Shown here: piece by piece, positions 7,427-16,896 of the stretch
Numbering within the stretch: position 1 is the stretch's first letter
Layout of the letters: each line of letters starts with the position of its first letter
DNA from: Chara braunii
Lineage: Eukaryota; Streptophyta; Charophyceae; Charales; Characeae
Direction of reading: 5' to 3'
Assembly: GCA_003427395.1 (NCBI GenBank)
Contig: BFEA01000099.1
Span: forward strand, 450,984 to 471,573
DNA length: 20,590 bases
The notes under the pieces: generated by a model
What the model saw: only the letters and a program-made list of their open reading frames with translations
The model's database searches: none
Told to the model about the DNA's origin: nothing
Translations under genes and position numbers: made by a program

Positions 7427-7705
7427 TTGGGGCGGCGGGAACGAAGGAGGCGGCGTCGTGGGGGCGCTATGGTTGAACCGTTCCAGGGGGGCATTACCGT
7501 GTGCTTGTCGTGACCCAGTCTTGGTCGATGTTGCTTCGGCAATCCTGTTTGACCGAGAGAGGATAGTGATGATGGTGGGGGCGGTGGACGGGCAGGATCT
7601 GCGCGCCGGTACATACCAGAATTATCAACATGTCAGGGGTCTCTGCCCTTGGCTTCAGATACGGAAAACTGAAGACTGCAAGACGAGGATTGATACGGCT
7701 TCAGC
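7427..7705. other. unassigned segment
   Basis: The segment is GC-rich with no recognised feature. A 107-codon open frame starts at 7458 but resembles no known family and runs into the next tandem repeat, so I do not call it a gene. Confidence 0.3.
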
Positions 7706-7890
7706 AGCGGCGCGGCATAACCCTTGTGATCTGGGGATACTGACGTGGAGCTGTGTGGATGGAGATTGGCGGCTGTGCTGACAGATACCTAGTGAGGTAA
7801 CGAGCAGTGTTGCGGCATGACCCTTGGATCTGGGGATACTGACGTGGAGCTGCGTGGATGGAGATTGGCGACTGGGCTGACAGATACCTG
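7706..7890 (+). repeat. two-copy tandem repeat of about 100 bp
   Basis: The block GCGGCATRACCCTTG, then ATCTGGGGATACTGACGTGG, then a GGATGGAGATTGGCG part and CTGACAGATACCT occurs twice, offset by about 100 bp. The two copies differ by a few substitutions and a 2-base gap. Confidence 0.82.
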
Positions 7891-8133
7891 GCTCTATCAT
7901 CTGAGTGAAGGGGTGGTTACCCCTTCTTCCTTTTTGCTGGGAGTGCTGATCAAGAAACGAGGTTTGATTCAATAGCCGTGGAATAACGTCGAAACGTCTT
8001 TGCAGTAATTGTGAATCGTTATTACTTAGTTGTTACAGTCGTAGGTCTAACCACATAGAGTATAGGTGGTAGGTGACAGTTCATAGTCAGTATAGGTGAT
8101 ACGTGACTAACAGTATTGAGTATAAGATCTGGG
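7891..8133. other. unassigned AT-richer segment
   Basis: I see only small repeats of AGTATAGGTGRTA near 8060-8105. There is no gene-like frame. Confidence 0.3.
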
Positions 8134-8460
8134 ATTGGTTTGGTTCTGCTCAATATCGCTTGTTGAGTGGGAATAGGGATTGTATTTAGGCTTTAGTTCA
8201 GCAGGTTAGGTTTTCTCTAAGCTTTGTTTGCTAGGCGGTGGTGCTGATTTTCAGAAATTTTGTTTTCTGTTTTTTGTACGTTCACTTAGGGCCTGCTTGG
8301 GTTGGTTCTGGTGAATATCGCTTGTTGAGTGGGAATAGGGAATGGAATAGGGATTGTGACTAGTTCTTGTTCAGTAGGTTGGGTTCTCCTCGAGCTTCGT
8401 TTGCTTGGTGGTAGCGCTGATTTCTAGAAATATTGTTTTCTGTTTTTGTGGGCTCAATTA
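8134..8460 (+). repeat. 162-bp tandem duplication, diverged
   Basis: TGGTTCTGCTCAATATCGCT at 8141 recurs at 8303 with small changes. The following blocks GTTGAGTGGGAATAGGG, CAGGTT-GGTT and TTTTGTTTTCTGTTTTT are in the same order in both. The second unit holds a short extra AATGGAATAGGG. No coding signal is seen. Confidence 0.82.
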
Positions 8461-8755
8461 TGTCTAATTTTGTGTGTTACGACTTTCCTTTTGGAGTATA
8501 GGGTTGTTAATTTCGTCTGGCGTTTAGGGTGGGTATATGACATAGGAGTTTTGGGTTTATGATAGATTAATTAGGATTTGAGTTTTGCTGGACTTTCTTG
8601 TTTACTGTGTCTAGTAGTTNTAGATTCGAATTTNTTCTTTCGGCTCAGGGATGTCTAGTAGTAGCTAAGGTTTGAGCGCTCTCTGATGGATTTTGGCTGC
8701 AGTCGGGGATGGGATCGGTCGGGAGTGCTTTTCCCAGCCCTGGATGGCTGTGGTT
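8461..8755. other. unassigned segment with two N bases
   Basis: The segment is T-rich with N at 8620 and 8634. No gene or repeat family is recognised. Confidence 0.3.
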
Positions 8756-8820
8756 TACATGTAAGGGACGCCGGACCCGGTTTCCGGCATATAATGGAAT
8801 GAATTTGGACAAAAAAAGAA
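8756..8820 (+). mobile_element. retroelement 3' tail with GGGACG hairpin
   Basis: AAGGGACGCCGGA is followed by the stem GCCGGA-CCCGGTT-TCCGGC at 8770-8788, a perfect 6-bp stem with a 7-nt loop. A short A run occurs at about 8811-8817. The body upstream is not recognised. The CATGTAAGGGA lead-in is shared with the copy at 9269. Confidence 0.55.
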
Positions 8821-9243
8821 ACACCTGCGATGAAAAATATTTTGAAACTGATATCAAAATAGGAAATAAAATATGACGAAGTAAAAGGAAAAAGGAAATA
8901 TGACACATTTTCGAAACTCCTTTGGTGACGAACACCGGGCCTCACTCCACTACTCAGCATTTGACATGCTTCTGGACTGTATTGGGCCAGGTGCATACCG
9001 AGTGATGAAACATTTGGAATGTACTGGGACCATCACCACCTCCAGATACCTATAGTGTTGTGCAGTGGAGCAAGGCGCAGTATAAATGGAGAAAAAGTAA
9101 GCTTAGATCAACAATAACCATCTGCGAAAAAAATTAAAAAAATGTAAAATCAATAATAATGATCTGCAAAATAGAAGTATGATCAATAATAATGAGCTGC
9201 AATTGCCAGCAGTCTTCTCAGGAAAAAAAAAAAAAAAAAAAAG
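8821..9243. other. A-rich region with short repeats and a poly(A) run
   Basis: I see no gene. Three loose copies of ATCAATAATAATGATCTGCAA lie between about 9106 and 9202. A 20-nt A run at 9223-9242 may be the tail of another decayed retroelement. Confidence 0.4.
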
Positions 9244-9528
9244 TGGTTATGTCCTGATTGTGTTTCATGTTCAATGTAAGGGATGCTGGGGCCAAGTCCC
9301 ACTAGCAGCGGAGAGCTACCTCAACGCCTGAATCTGGACGTGTTTGTGGAGACGTGCAGATCAGGAAACTCAACACTATTTCTGCACATCTCCCCAAAAG
9401 AGTCCAGATTTAGGTGTTGAGGTAGCTCAACGCTGCTAGTGGGACTTGGCCCCTGGGCCTGGTTCCCAGCAGCACGTGCTGCTCCCCAGGAATAGATCGG
9501 AGCTTTAAAAAAAAAAAAAAAAAAAAAA
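9244..9528 (+). mobile_element. LINE-like 3' end with poly(A), split by a MITE
   Basis: Leaving out 9289-9452 and one CTG, the flanks join to a perfect hairpin GCTGGG-CCTGGTT-CCCAGC preceded by AAGGGAT. GCTCCCCAGGAATAGATCGG then follows, and a 22-nt poly(A) at 9507-9528. This parallels the 3' UTR of the minus-strand LINE (GCTCCCC-CCAATAGACGGAG). It is a truncated plus-strand copy with no coding part. Confidence 0.72.
9289..9452. mobile_element. near-perfect palindromic MITE, family A copy 1
   Basis: The left arm GGGCCAAGTCCCACTAGCAG ... CTGAATCTGGACG...GGAGACGTGCAGA is mirrored by the right arm over about 75 bp. The short loop is near TCAGGAAACTCAACACTATT. CTG lies directly outside both ends (9286-9288 and 9453-9455), a likely 3-bp target duplication. 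The element is non-autonomous and could fold into one long hairpin. Confidence 0.88.
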
Positions 9529-9574
9529 TGAACTTGGAATCTGTAAAGACACAGCTATGAAGTATTGCAATCAT

Positions 9575-9790
9575 CAGACCCACTTCCTTCCTTCCTCCCT
9601 CTCCTCCGTCTTGGGTCTGCTCTCTCTTCACCCTCTCTCACTTACCTCCCTCTCCTTTCTCTCCTCCTCCTCCTCCCTCTTCTCCCTGTCCTCCCTCTGC
9701 TGCCTCTCCCAACCGTCTCCCGCAACGTTATCATTACCTTCGCTTCCCCCCCTCTGCACTCCCCCTTCCCTGTCATGGCATCATCTCCCA
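9575..9790 (+). repeat. pyrimidine-rich (CTCCTC-like) block
   Basis: More than 200 bases are made almost only of C and T, with TCC/CTC repeats. Open frames rich in Ser, Leu and Pro on this strand arise from the composition and are not genes. A similar purine-rich block lies at 13370-13560, in effect on the opposite strand. Confidence 0.8.
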
Positions 9791-9829
9791 TCCACCCGTT
9801 TTACGAGTTTTTTATGTGCCTCCTGCCAG

Positions 9830-10372
9830 CATTTTTTTTTTTTTTTTTTTGCTTCCTGCCGACATCTAAGAAGCATAAAAAAAAAAATAAGAACAAAAAA
9901 AAAAAGAATCTAAGGTGCAAACGTCCTGCTATAGAAGGATTGTGTCCCCACAGAGACGTTGGAAAAAGAAAAAAGAAAAAAAAAAAAAGAATGATGACCA
10001 GTAGACAGATCTGACTGCGGTTCTATATGCACCTGTGATGGTCCCCAAATAGAATAAAGAGTGATCATGAGTGCATTTGACGAGAATAGTGGTGCCCAAT
10101 ACAGATTTGATGAGACCCATCACTTTCTCTTTGAGAGAAAGGCATTTAATAGAGTTCCTTGTTGAACAGTACAGTACTGATCAGGAAAAAAAAAGAAAGA
10201 AAAAGGGAAAAGAAAGGAAAGAAAACTTAGAAAAAGTGAAACGATGTCTGAAAAAAAAAAAAAAAAAAAAAAAAACTTCTTTCCCTTTTTGAGGCTTTTT
10301 TCTCTTTTTTTTTTTTTGAGAAGAGAGAGAGAAAAAAAAAAAGAGAGGGAGAAAAAAAAAAAAAGAAAAAAT

Positions 10373-10408
<36 letters not shown>

Positions 10409-10410
10409 AA
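9830..10410. repeat. region of long A and T homopolymer runs
   Basis: Runs of A or T of 10-25 bases occur at about 9832-9850, 9968-9989, 10250-10275, 10308-10317 and 10378-10406, mixed with AAAGAAAG stretches. Some may be poly(A) tails of decayed retroelements. The sequence between them (10000-10180) shows no gene. Run lengths in such regions are often wrong in assemblies. Confidence 0.7.
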
Positions 10411-10498
10411 CCCGAGTCCCTGTGTTGATCATTCGGTACACCCATGAGCTGCTGCTAAACACAGACTGTAGCTCAAATCCTAAATTGGTCAGGACTCA

Positions 10499-10535
10499 GG
10501 GGTGAGGTCCCGCTTGCACGGACGGAATAAGCAAT
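10499..10535 (+). mobile_element. MITE family B terminus, fragment
   Basis: GGGGTGAGGTCCCGCTTGCA is followed by CGGACGGAATAAGCAATATAC, matching the family B end (TIR, then GGATTAAGC-ATATTGAC). The remainder is missing. Confidence 0.6.
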
Positions 10536-10573
10536 ATACTGTGCGCAACTGCCGAGAGCATCCCACAGGTCCT

Positions 10574-10672
10574 GGGGCAAGGTCCCACTTGCATGGATTA
10601 CGAGAATCTGGCCATTGATCTCCTTTTTCTACGGTCAATATCGCTTAATTCGTGTTAGTGGGACCTAGCCCC
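10574..10672. mobile_element. palindromic MITE, family B, intact, 99 bp
   Basis: The ends are GGGGCAAGGTCCCACTTGCA and the complement of GGGGCTAGGTCCCACTAACA. The inside reads GAGAATCTGGCCATTGATC ... ACGGTCAATATCGCTTAATT. CTG borders both ends, as in family A. The copy at 5876-5964 is the same family reversed. Confidence 0.85.
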
Positions 10673-10903
10673 TGGATTGGAAACTGTGACCTCAATATTG
10701 ATGCCCCCTATGTCTTTTTTTATTTTTTTATTTTCTTTTGATATAAAAGTCCCGGGTGTCGTAGAGGTCGGTTTCTGGACACGCGACAGGTACCTACCTA
10801 TCTATAGTCAGCATCTAATTGTTTTATGGGACGCAGACCATCCTATCTTGGAGGATTCCCCTCCCCTCAGACAGTCCCCCCCTACTGCAGGTTCCCCAAC
10901 GAT
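10673..10903. other. unassigned segment
   Basis: No gene is recognised. The part near 10869-10910 (ACAGTCCCCCCCTACTGCAG then GTTCCCCA) is similar to 11187-11225, so it belongs to a local repeat. Confidence 0.35.
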
Positions 10904-10994
10904 CTCCTCCACCAGTCTGCCCATTAACACCCCTCCTACTTGTACTTGCTCCTCCACCAGAGTCTGTCTATTAACACCCCTCCTACTTGTACAT
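10904..10994 (+). repeat. two-copy 45-bp tandem repeat
   Basis: CTCCTCCACCAG plus the block ATTAACACCCCTCCTACTTG plus TAC occurs twice, offset by 45 bp, with a few substitutions. Confidence 0.8.
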
Positions 10995-11035
10995 GGCCCA
11001 TTGTAGATGTCGAGCCTTGAAACGGGCTGCGCGCC

Positions 11036-11183
11036 ATTTTGCGCTGACCCGCCAGCGCAACAAAAGAAAATTGTTTTGGCTGGCAGCGCCAGCCTTTGAG
11101 GGCCGGTACCTGGAGCCTGCGGACGTTGCAGGGCGTTAACAACAACGCCCTAATCGACGTATGGGCCAAGTACTCGTGGTTTA
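11036..11183 (+). repeat. row of four short hairpins followed by the GGGCCAAGTACT motif
   Basis: In order: TTGCGCTG-ACCCGC-CAGCGCAA; CAAAA-GAAAATTG-TTTTG; GGCTGG-CAGCG-CCAGCC; and, after a 35-bp gap, AGGGCGTT-AACAAC-AACGCCCT. The 21-bp motif starting GGGCCAAGTACTCGTGG then lies at 11163-11183. The last hairpin plus this motif recurs in modified form near 18352-18409. No gene is attached. Confidence 0.65.
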
Positions 11184-11623
11184 AGACAGTCACCTACTGT
11201 AGGTTCCCCATCGGTATTCTCCAGAGCTTGTCCCAAGCCAACCCTCCCACCAAACGGGACCCCATCCCACCCAAGGTCCTCGCCTGCCCCCCCAAAGCAG
11301 AGCCTAAGGCAACCAACACACATCAGCAGTCTTAACAACAGACCTGTCCCTGCATCTGAATTAGACCGCAAAAAAATAAGAACTGTGTCAGGCAAACCCC
11401 AGGACACAGCATATAACACTATGGGCAGTCCTTTGGGCGGTGCGCAGGCAGCGTCTGTAATAGCTTACCTGCGTCAGCCCAAGGGGGTATGCAAGTGACC
11501 CTGTTTTGCCTGGATGGATTTCCAGCGAATCAGCACCCGGGTGGGTACATCCTGCCCACGGCGGCGGTATGTGCAGCTGCTCGTTAGATCTCCAGAGTAG
11601 CAAGGGAGAGCGTGCAGGTAGTT

Positions 11624-11631
11624 AACCTGCA

Positions 11632-11684
<53 letters not shown>

Positions 11685-11710
11685 GGGAAAAAAAAAACCT
11701 GCAACCTCTC
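11624..11710 (+). repeat. (CT)n microsatellite flanked by a 15-bp direct repeat
   Basis: AACCTGCAACCTCTC occurs at 11624-11638 and again at 11696-11710. Between them lies (CT) to about 11681, then TTTGGGG and a 10-nt A run. This could be a small insertion with target duplication, or slippage and duplication. Confidence 0.75.
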
Positions 11711-12300
11711 CAGTGCAAGTCTAGCTGGTGTTAGGCTGGCACCCTACGTATTTGTGCTCCAGCGGAGTGCAGGCCAGCTGACAGGTGAACTTTTTTTTTT
11801 TTTTTTTAACATCATCTGGGTATACTGGCGGTGCTTGTGTTTTTTTATTTTTCTTGCTTTTTCTTTTCTTTCAGTATGAGAGGTGCTAATGTACCGTGAG
11901 TGGGATTATGGAATGGAAGGGATAGTGTAAAAGAGGGTGGATGATTGGAGGACTCGTCTCAACGAGTGAGGAGTTAGGCTCTGAGGATCGAGACTAGATG
12001 GTGGGGCCAGAGTTAACGATATTATATAGGGGTTAATACCCGCTGACGCCCGGTCATAATAGCCATATTAAATGGAGCTTCAAGTCTACATACACTGTCA
12101 TACAGCGTTTATCGGATAATGAAAGGGCATTCTATTGGGATGAATAGGATAGGGCGGCAGATCGATGCTGTGATCTTTATAGTTTACTGTAATAATAGCC
12201 AGATGATGCCAATGGATGTTGTCAGCAAAACCATTGGCTGTGCCCGCTGCCAGCCGTCAATCACCCTGGGTCTGCTCATTGGCCTCTACAACATCCTCAG
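11711..12300. other. unassigned segment
   Basis: Nothing I can name. A 19-nt T run lies near 11790-11808. Short open frames (for example from 12119, with CNNSQMMPMDVVSKTIG) match no family known to me and end in an A-rich run. Confidence 0.3.
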
Positions 12301-12375
12301 GCTGGGCTTAAATAAATTAAGAAAAAAAGAGAAAAAGAAAAAAAAAAACAAAGAAAAGAAAAAGAAAAGAATGTT
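12301..12375 (+). repeat. A-rich (AAAGAAAA) tract
   Basis: A purine run of AAAAAGAAAAAG type directly precedes the foldback element. It may be a retroelement tail or simple sequence. Confidence 0.6.
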
Positions 12376-12657
12376 GCGAAACTTTATTTATGTTGTTTGT
12401 TTCTTTTTAGGGAAAATTATCGAAATGCCCCTAAAGTTTGCATTTCTTTGCGACATGCCCCTCTGATGGCCGATTTACCTTGTTGCGCCCCTCTGACGAG
12501 GAATGATGTTTCCAGAAAAACCCTGGCGTCGTTTGGGCCTGAATATGTTTCATATGCCCCTACCGGTACTGGTACCAAATTTCCAGTATGCCCCTACTGG
12601 CTGACCGTTGAGAACCAACAGACAACTTTCCCATATGCCCTTACCGGTACCGTACAT

Positions 12658-13126
12658 TTTTTTTTTTTTTTTTTTTTTTAAAGGCTAATTCTTTAAGCCC
12701 AACCAATTCAAATACCTGTCAAATCTGGTGGCCTTTCAGGCCTTTTTTATTGTCATTATAGTATTACGGGGAACCCCGTAGCAGCCACATCCGTGCTCAA
12801 GCCTCCAACGAGGGAACATGCGGGAGCTGCACCCACCAGCAGGTGCGATACCTGGCACAGCAGGTGGGCGATACCGGCCAGGGGTCAGCCGGTAGCATCA
12901 GGACCGAGCTTCTTCGATGGGCCAATCACTGTGCCTCCCCTCTGGTCCCCTCCCCCTATGAACATCAGCAGTCTCTGCTCAATGCCACTCGGGGGGACCA
13001 ACGGCATATCTCTAGGTGGCGGGTGCCAAGCTTGCCCAGGAAGGTACATGAGGCCAATGGGGATTGAACCCAAGACCTCCTGAATGCCACTTGCGTGCCT
13101 TACCAACTGAGCTAGGCCGCTGGATT
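12658..13126 (-). mobile_element. tRNA-derived SINE, copy 1
   Basis: On the minus strand the 5' end reads GCGGCCTAGCTCAGTTGGTA (a Pol III A box), and 36 nt later GGGTTCAATCCCC (a B box). A non-tRNA body of about 300 bp follows, then a CTACGGGGTTCCCCGTA hairpin, and a poly(A) seen as T at 12658-12679. CCGTACAT lies outside both ends (12650-12657 and 13127-13134), a likely target duplication. The element would be transcribed by Pol III and moved by a LINE in trans. It is not a tRNA gene, because no clean anticodon arm or acceptor stem is present. Confidence 0.87.
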
Positions 13127-13207
13127 CCGTACATCTTTCCAGCAAGCCCCTGTCGCCGTTGTTGACAGTCGCAGTCTTTCCCCTGGCCCTGGGAGAGGTG
13201 CTACCGG

Positions 13208-13308
<101 letters not shown>

Positions 13309-13369
13309 GGCGGACGCCTGTGCACGGGAGATGATGCCAAGAAGACGACCATGGTGATGGTCAGGAGGT

Positions 13370-13560
13370 TGACAATTGAGGAGGAGGAGAGGGAGGGTTG
13401 ACGAGGAGAAAGTTGGATGAGGGAGGAACGAAGGAAGAGGAGGGGAGAGTAGGGAGGACAAGGACTATGACGATGAGGGACAAGGATAGAGGATGGAGGC
13501 TGGAGGAAGAGGGAGGAGGGCGATGAGCATGGATGGAGGAGAGAGGAGGGTGATGTGCAT
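13370..13560 (+). repeat. purine-rich (GAGGA) block
   Basis: The strand is nearly all A and G with GAGGA and GGAGG repeats. It could form triplex DNA. Long open frames across it on either strand come from composition. Confidence 0.8.
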
Positions 13561-13974
13561 GGACACACACACACACACATGCTCACCTTCGCACAGCAGG
13601 CGTATGCACTCCAATGAAGCTTCCCGGACGTGGCTACCTCGAAGCCGAACTCGAAGACCGACTGCTGCACCATTTTTCCGTGGCGGCGCGTGAAATACCT
13701 ACCACTTCGAATTCGAATTCCTGCCGCCACTGCTGCAAGGGCATAACAGAAAGATGTGTGCCCCTCGTGAGGGCATTTCGAGGATGGACAGACAAAATGC
13801 CACCAGCGGTCCAGTAAGGGCATATCGGAAAGTGATGCCCCATGCTGACAGGGGCCTGTGGAAAATTTCAGAGGCCCAAGGGGCATAACAGGGTGAGACG
13901 GCCTTCACAGGGGCATGCCGCAAAAAAATGCAAACTTCAGGGGCATTTCGAAAATTTTCCTTCTTTTTAAATAT

Positions 13975-14176
13975 GGGGAAACTGCACGGGAGTGATAAAA
14001 ATGAGTCGTAATTGTTGCAGTATGGGCCAAGATACAGTTTCGAATTGCAGTTGGGGTAATGTATACAACCCAGCTTTCTGGCCAGGGGAGGGTGCCACAA
14101 GTGCAATTGCAAACTGTATCTTGCCCCATACACTGCAATTATAAACTCCTTTTGCTGACTGTACTGAAGTTACCCC
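13975..14176. mobile_element. palindromic MITE, family C copy 1
   Basis: The ends are GGGGAAACTGCACGGGAGTG and the complement of GGGGTAACTTCAGTACAGTC. The inside has CAAGATACAGTTTCGAATTG, the core GTATACAACCCAGCTTTCTG and CAAACTGTATCTTGCCCCAT. The two halves pair as an imperfect hairpin. It directly abuts the foldback element. Confidence 0.85.
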
Positions 14177-14394
14177 TTTTTTTTTTCTTTTTTTTTTCAA
14201 AGGGCCCAATGTTGGGATCGTTGCCAACGGACGATGTCTGGCAAGGGGGGGCTGGATGCACCGAGTTCAGCCCACCTTGGCACTACACTGAACCCACCCA
14301 CAATGTCCGCCCGAAGACACTCATGCCAAGGCTGCCAACCTCACCCAGACAGACGGGGACCTCAGCCAGACACACACCACCACGTGGCACCCAC

Positions 14395-14890
14395 CACACT
14401 GGAACACAGGCTCTGGGGAGTCCCACGGGGACCAAGCCAGGACTCAACCAGGATGGGTGCTGCCTGATCACCGGCTCTGGGGAGTCCCATGAATCCCCCA
14501 TGATCACCGGCAAGGGGCACACACGCTGTGGGACTCCCACATGCTCCGGGGAGTCCCACGGGGACAAAGCCAGGATTGGTGCTGCTTGATCACCGGCAAG
14601 GGGCACACACCACACTGGAACAAAGGCTCTGGGGAGTCCCACGGGGACCAAGTCGGGACTCAACCAGGATCGGTGCTGCCTGATCACCGGCTCTGGGGAG
14701 TCCCATGAATCCCCCATGATCACTGGCAAGGGGCACACCCTGTCGGACTCCCATATGCTCCGATGAGTCCCACAGCCTCTGGTGAGTCCCACGGGGACCA
14801 AGCCAGGATTGGTGCTGCTTCATCACCGGCAAGGGGCACACACCACACTGGAACACAGGCTGTGGGGAGTCCCACGGGGACCGCCTGGGA
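14395..14890 (-). repeat. minisatellite with higher-order units of 216-233 bp
   Basis: CACACTGGAACA starts units at 14395, 14611 and 14844 (the last partial). Inside each unit GGGGAGTCCCACGGGGAC and GATCACCGGCAAGGGGCACA recur, so shorter subrepeats build the longer one. On the minus strand long frames stay open with repeated VGLPRA and WDSPEP words. This follows from the repeat and is not evidence of a gene, though a repeat protein cannot be fully excluded. Confidence 0.85.
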
Positions 14891-15153
14891 CCCTGAGGCA
14901 ATCCGCGGAACTGATAACTCCCACAACGGTCCTGACTTGCTCATAATATAAGTTGTGGACACTTGATGTGGAAAAGTTATGGGTACAGGTTAACTCAGCT
15001 TAACTGATAGCTGTGCCACCGTCCGCAAGTCGTACAGTTATGGAGGGGGTATTCTCCAAAGAATAACCTTAAATACACCCACCTGCCAGTCGCCGCCGTC
15101 GGTCATTATAGCCCGATTTGGGGAAACTTCCAGTCCACAAGTGGCCATAATGA
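14891..15153. other. unassigned segment
   Basis: No gene or repeat family is recognised. Confidence 0.3.
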
Positions 15154-15156
15154 CTG

Positions 15157-15305
15157 GGGCCCAAGTCCCACGATCAACGTTGGGTTTCCACAATGACCGA
15201 ATCTGGACCTGTTTGTGGAGATGTGGCGAAATAGTGTCGAGTTTCCTCAACTGCACATAGCCACAAACGCGTCCAGATTCAGGCGTTGAGGAAACTCAAC
15301 ACTGC
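15157..15305. mobile_element. palindromic MITE, family A copy 2, right end lost
   Basis: The left end GGGCCCAAGTCCCACGATCA is preceded by CTG. The arms share GAATCTGGAC-TGTTTGTGG and GAGTTTCCTCAA with copy 1 at 9289. The right arm ends in CTCAACACTGC without the GTCCC terminus. Confidence 0.78.
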
Positions 15306-15520
15306 AATTCCAACGCAACTGGACGGAGCAGACATCATTGTCAATCATTTTCATTCTGTGTTGTGGAGGCGAAGATTAGATCCCTACTCTTTCCAATATA
15401 GACTAGCAGAAAAAATGAGAATTGAAGTATTATTTCAATATATTTCAATCCCTTCATCCGTTTTTCTCTTTTGCGCCGGAACTTAAACTTTATATTCCAA
15501 TATATTTCAAAATGAAATGA

Positions 15521-15725
15521 GGGGTAACTTCAGTAGAGTCACAGAAAGGAGTTATAATTGCACTATGGGGGGCAAGATACAGTTTGCAATTGCGCTTTGG
15601 GCACCCTACCTGGCCAGAAAGCTGGCTTGTATACATTGTGCCCGAACTGCAATTCGAATTTATACTGTTATCTTGTCCCGTAGTGGAATTATATCTCGTT
15701 TTTGTGACTCCGCGGTACTGTCCCC
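15521..15725. mobile_element. palindromic MITE, family C copy 2
   Basis: It starts GGGGTAACTTCAGTAGAGTC and ends in ACTGTCCCCT. The core GGCCAGAAAGCTGGCTTGTA is in the opposite orientation to that of copy 1. The length is 205 bp. Confidence 0.85.
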
Positions 15726-15727
15726 TA

Positions 15728-15892
15728 AAGAAAAAGAAAGAAAGTACTTGGGCCATTACCCTGCTTTGGCTTGCCCATACTGGAATTATAACTCATTCAT
15801 GACTCCGCCGTAGTTTCCACTAAAGAAAAAAAAGAAGGGAAGTACTGGGGTCATTACCCTGCTTTGGCTTGTTGCTCTAAAATGGGTTCAGC
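15728..15892. repeat. direct duplication (AAAGAAAG...CCTGCTTTGGCTTG) with a MITE C end between
   Basis: 15728-15773 and about 15823-15870 share an A/G run, then GTACT-GGG-CATTACCCTGC and TTTGGCTTG. Between them TGGAATTATAACTCATTC and ATGACTCCGCCGTAG form a right-end fragment of MITE C. A third, diverged copy of the GCTTTGGCTTG part lies at 16755-16806. A decayed tail hairpin lies at 15874-15892 (minus strand). Confidence 0.65.
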
Positions 15893-15960
15893 ATCCCAAC
15901 TGAATGATCTATCTGCTTGAAGTCTGCTTGGCTACTGTGTGATGCTGAATGTCTGCTGCA

Positions 15961-16010
15961 TTGCGGCATTGCACTGTAGGTAACTGCGTTGCGGCATTGC
16001 ACTGTAGGTA
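15961..16010 (+). repeat. 22-bp direct repeat, two copies
   Basis: TTGCGGCATTGCACTGTAGG followed by TA occurs at 15961 and again at 15989 without change. Confidence 0.85.
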
Positions 16011-16228
16011 GGGATGCTTCTGTGTTTAGTGACAATTGCTTGTAGACTTCCCCATTTTCTCCTTTTTGTCCCAAAAAAAAAAAAAAACCGTCTTCTTCTT
16101 TCTTTGTAGGTTCTGCTGCATATCCCCCCACCATTGCTCGACATTCTACTATGATTCGAGTGGTGATGCCAGTGTGCGTCCTTATTTTGTATGGTCTGTT
16201 GGGTTTTCTCACCTTTTCCCCTTTCATA

Positions 16229-16411
16229 GGTGAATGATTATAATTGGCAGTATACGGGGCAAGATACCGTTTTGAATTGCAGTTTGGGCAATGTATACAA
16301 CCCAGCTTTCTGGCCAGGTAGGGAGGCCAAAGCGCAATTGTAAACTGTATCTTGCCCCATACTGCATACTGCAATTATAACAGGTTTTTGTGACTGTATT
16401 GATGTTACCCC
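16229..16411. mobile_element. palindromic MITE, family C copy 3
   Basis: The core GTATACAACCCAGCTTTCTG, the arms GGGGCAAGATACCG-TTT and AAACTGTATCTTGCCCCAT, and the end GATGTTACCCCT are present. The left terminus is eroded. Confidence 0.82.
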
Positions 16412-16700
16412 TAGTGTATTATGTATTAAACAGACCCCTCCACATGTTTGCCTCTGCAGTCACGGGTGTGTTGGTTTGGTCGGCTTCAGCCTTCCGTCTT
16501 CTCTTAGGACTCTATGAAAACATGAGTGACATGGGTACGGCCTTGCTACTCTTTTTTTTTCGGCTTGCTTTTCCCTTTGCTCTTCAGAATCTATTGTTTT
16601 ATCTTGCATTATCAGTTTTTTCCTGAAAGATGCAGGTGGTCGCGGCTGCAAACTTGGCCGATGGTGCCCTGTTCGCCGCTGGGGCCGACCAATTTTTTGG
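16412..16700. other. unassigned segment
   Basis: No gene or repeat is recognised. The open frames here are under 110 codons and unlike any family I know. Confidence 0.3.
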
Positions 16701-16812
16701 GAAGGCTGTCGGGCCTGTTTCCCGGCTTATACAATATAGAACAGTGTTCCAACAGGACTATAGTACCATTACCTAGCTTTGGCTTGTGCTGCAAACCGGG
16801 TTCAGCTTCCCA
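16700..16812. repeat. two tail-type hairpins, opposite orientation
   Basis: GTCGGG-CCTGTTT-CCCGGC at 16708-16726 (plus) and GCTGAA-CCCGGTT-TGCAGC at 16788-16806 (minus) both have the 6-bp stem (one G-U pair, and one mismatch, respectively) and 7-nt loop of the retroelement tails. The second is preceded by GGGAA. Confidence 0.6.
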
Positions 16813-16875
16813 ACAGGACAATAGAGCGCTTTGTAATAAATAAAAAAAAGACCAACTGGATTGGAATCGAAAATC

Positions 16876-16896
16876 CATATATATATATATATATAT
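16876..16896 (+). repeat. (AT)n microsatellite
   Basis: About 10 AT units. Confidence 0.9.

Noticed and set aside
9557-10014. Open frames of 118 and 149 codons rich in Ser, Leu and Lys
   Set aside because: They translate the pyrimidine-rich block and the A runs; composition alone explains them.
13059-13126. tRNA gene
   Set aside because: The A and B boxes are present, but the stems do not close and the sequence continues into a SINE body with poly(A) and a flanking repeat.
14283-14801. 172-codon repeat-rich open frame on the minus strand
   Set aside because: It coincides with a minisatellite, and several frames stay open there. No domain or start context supports a gene.
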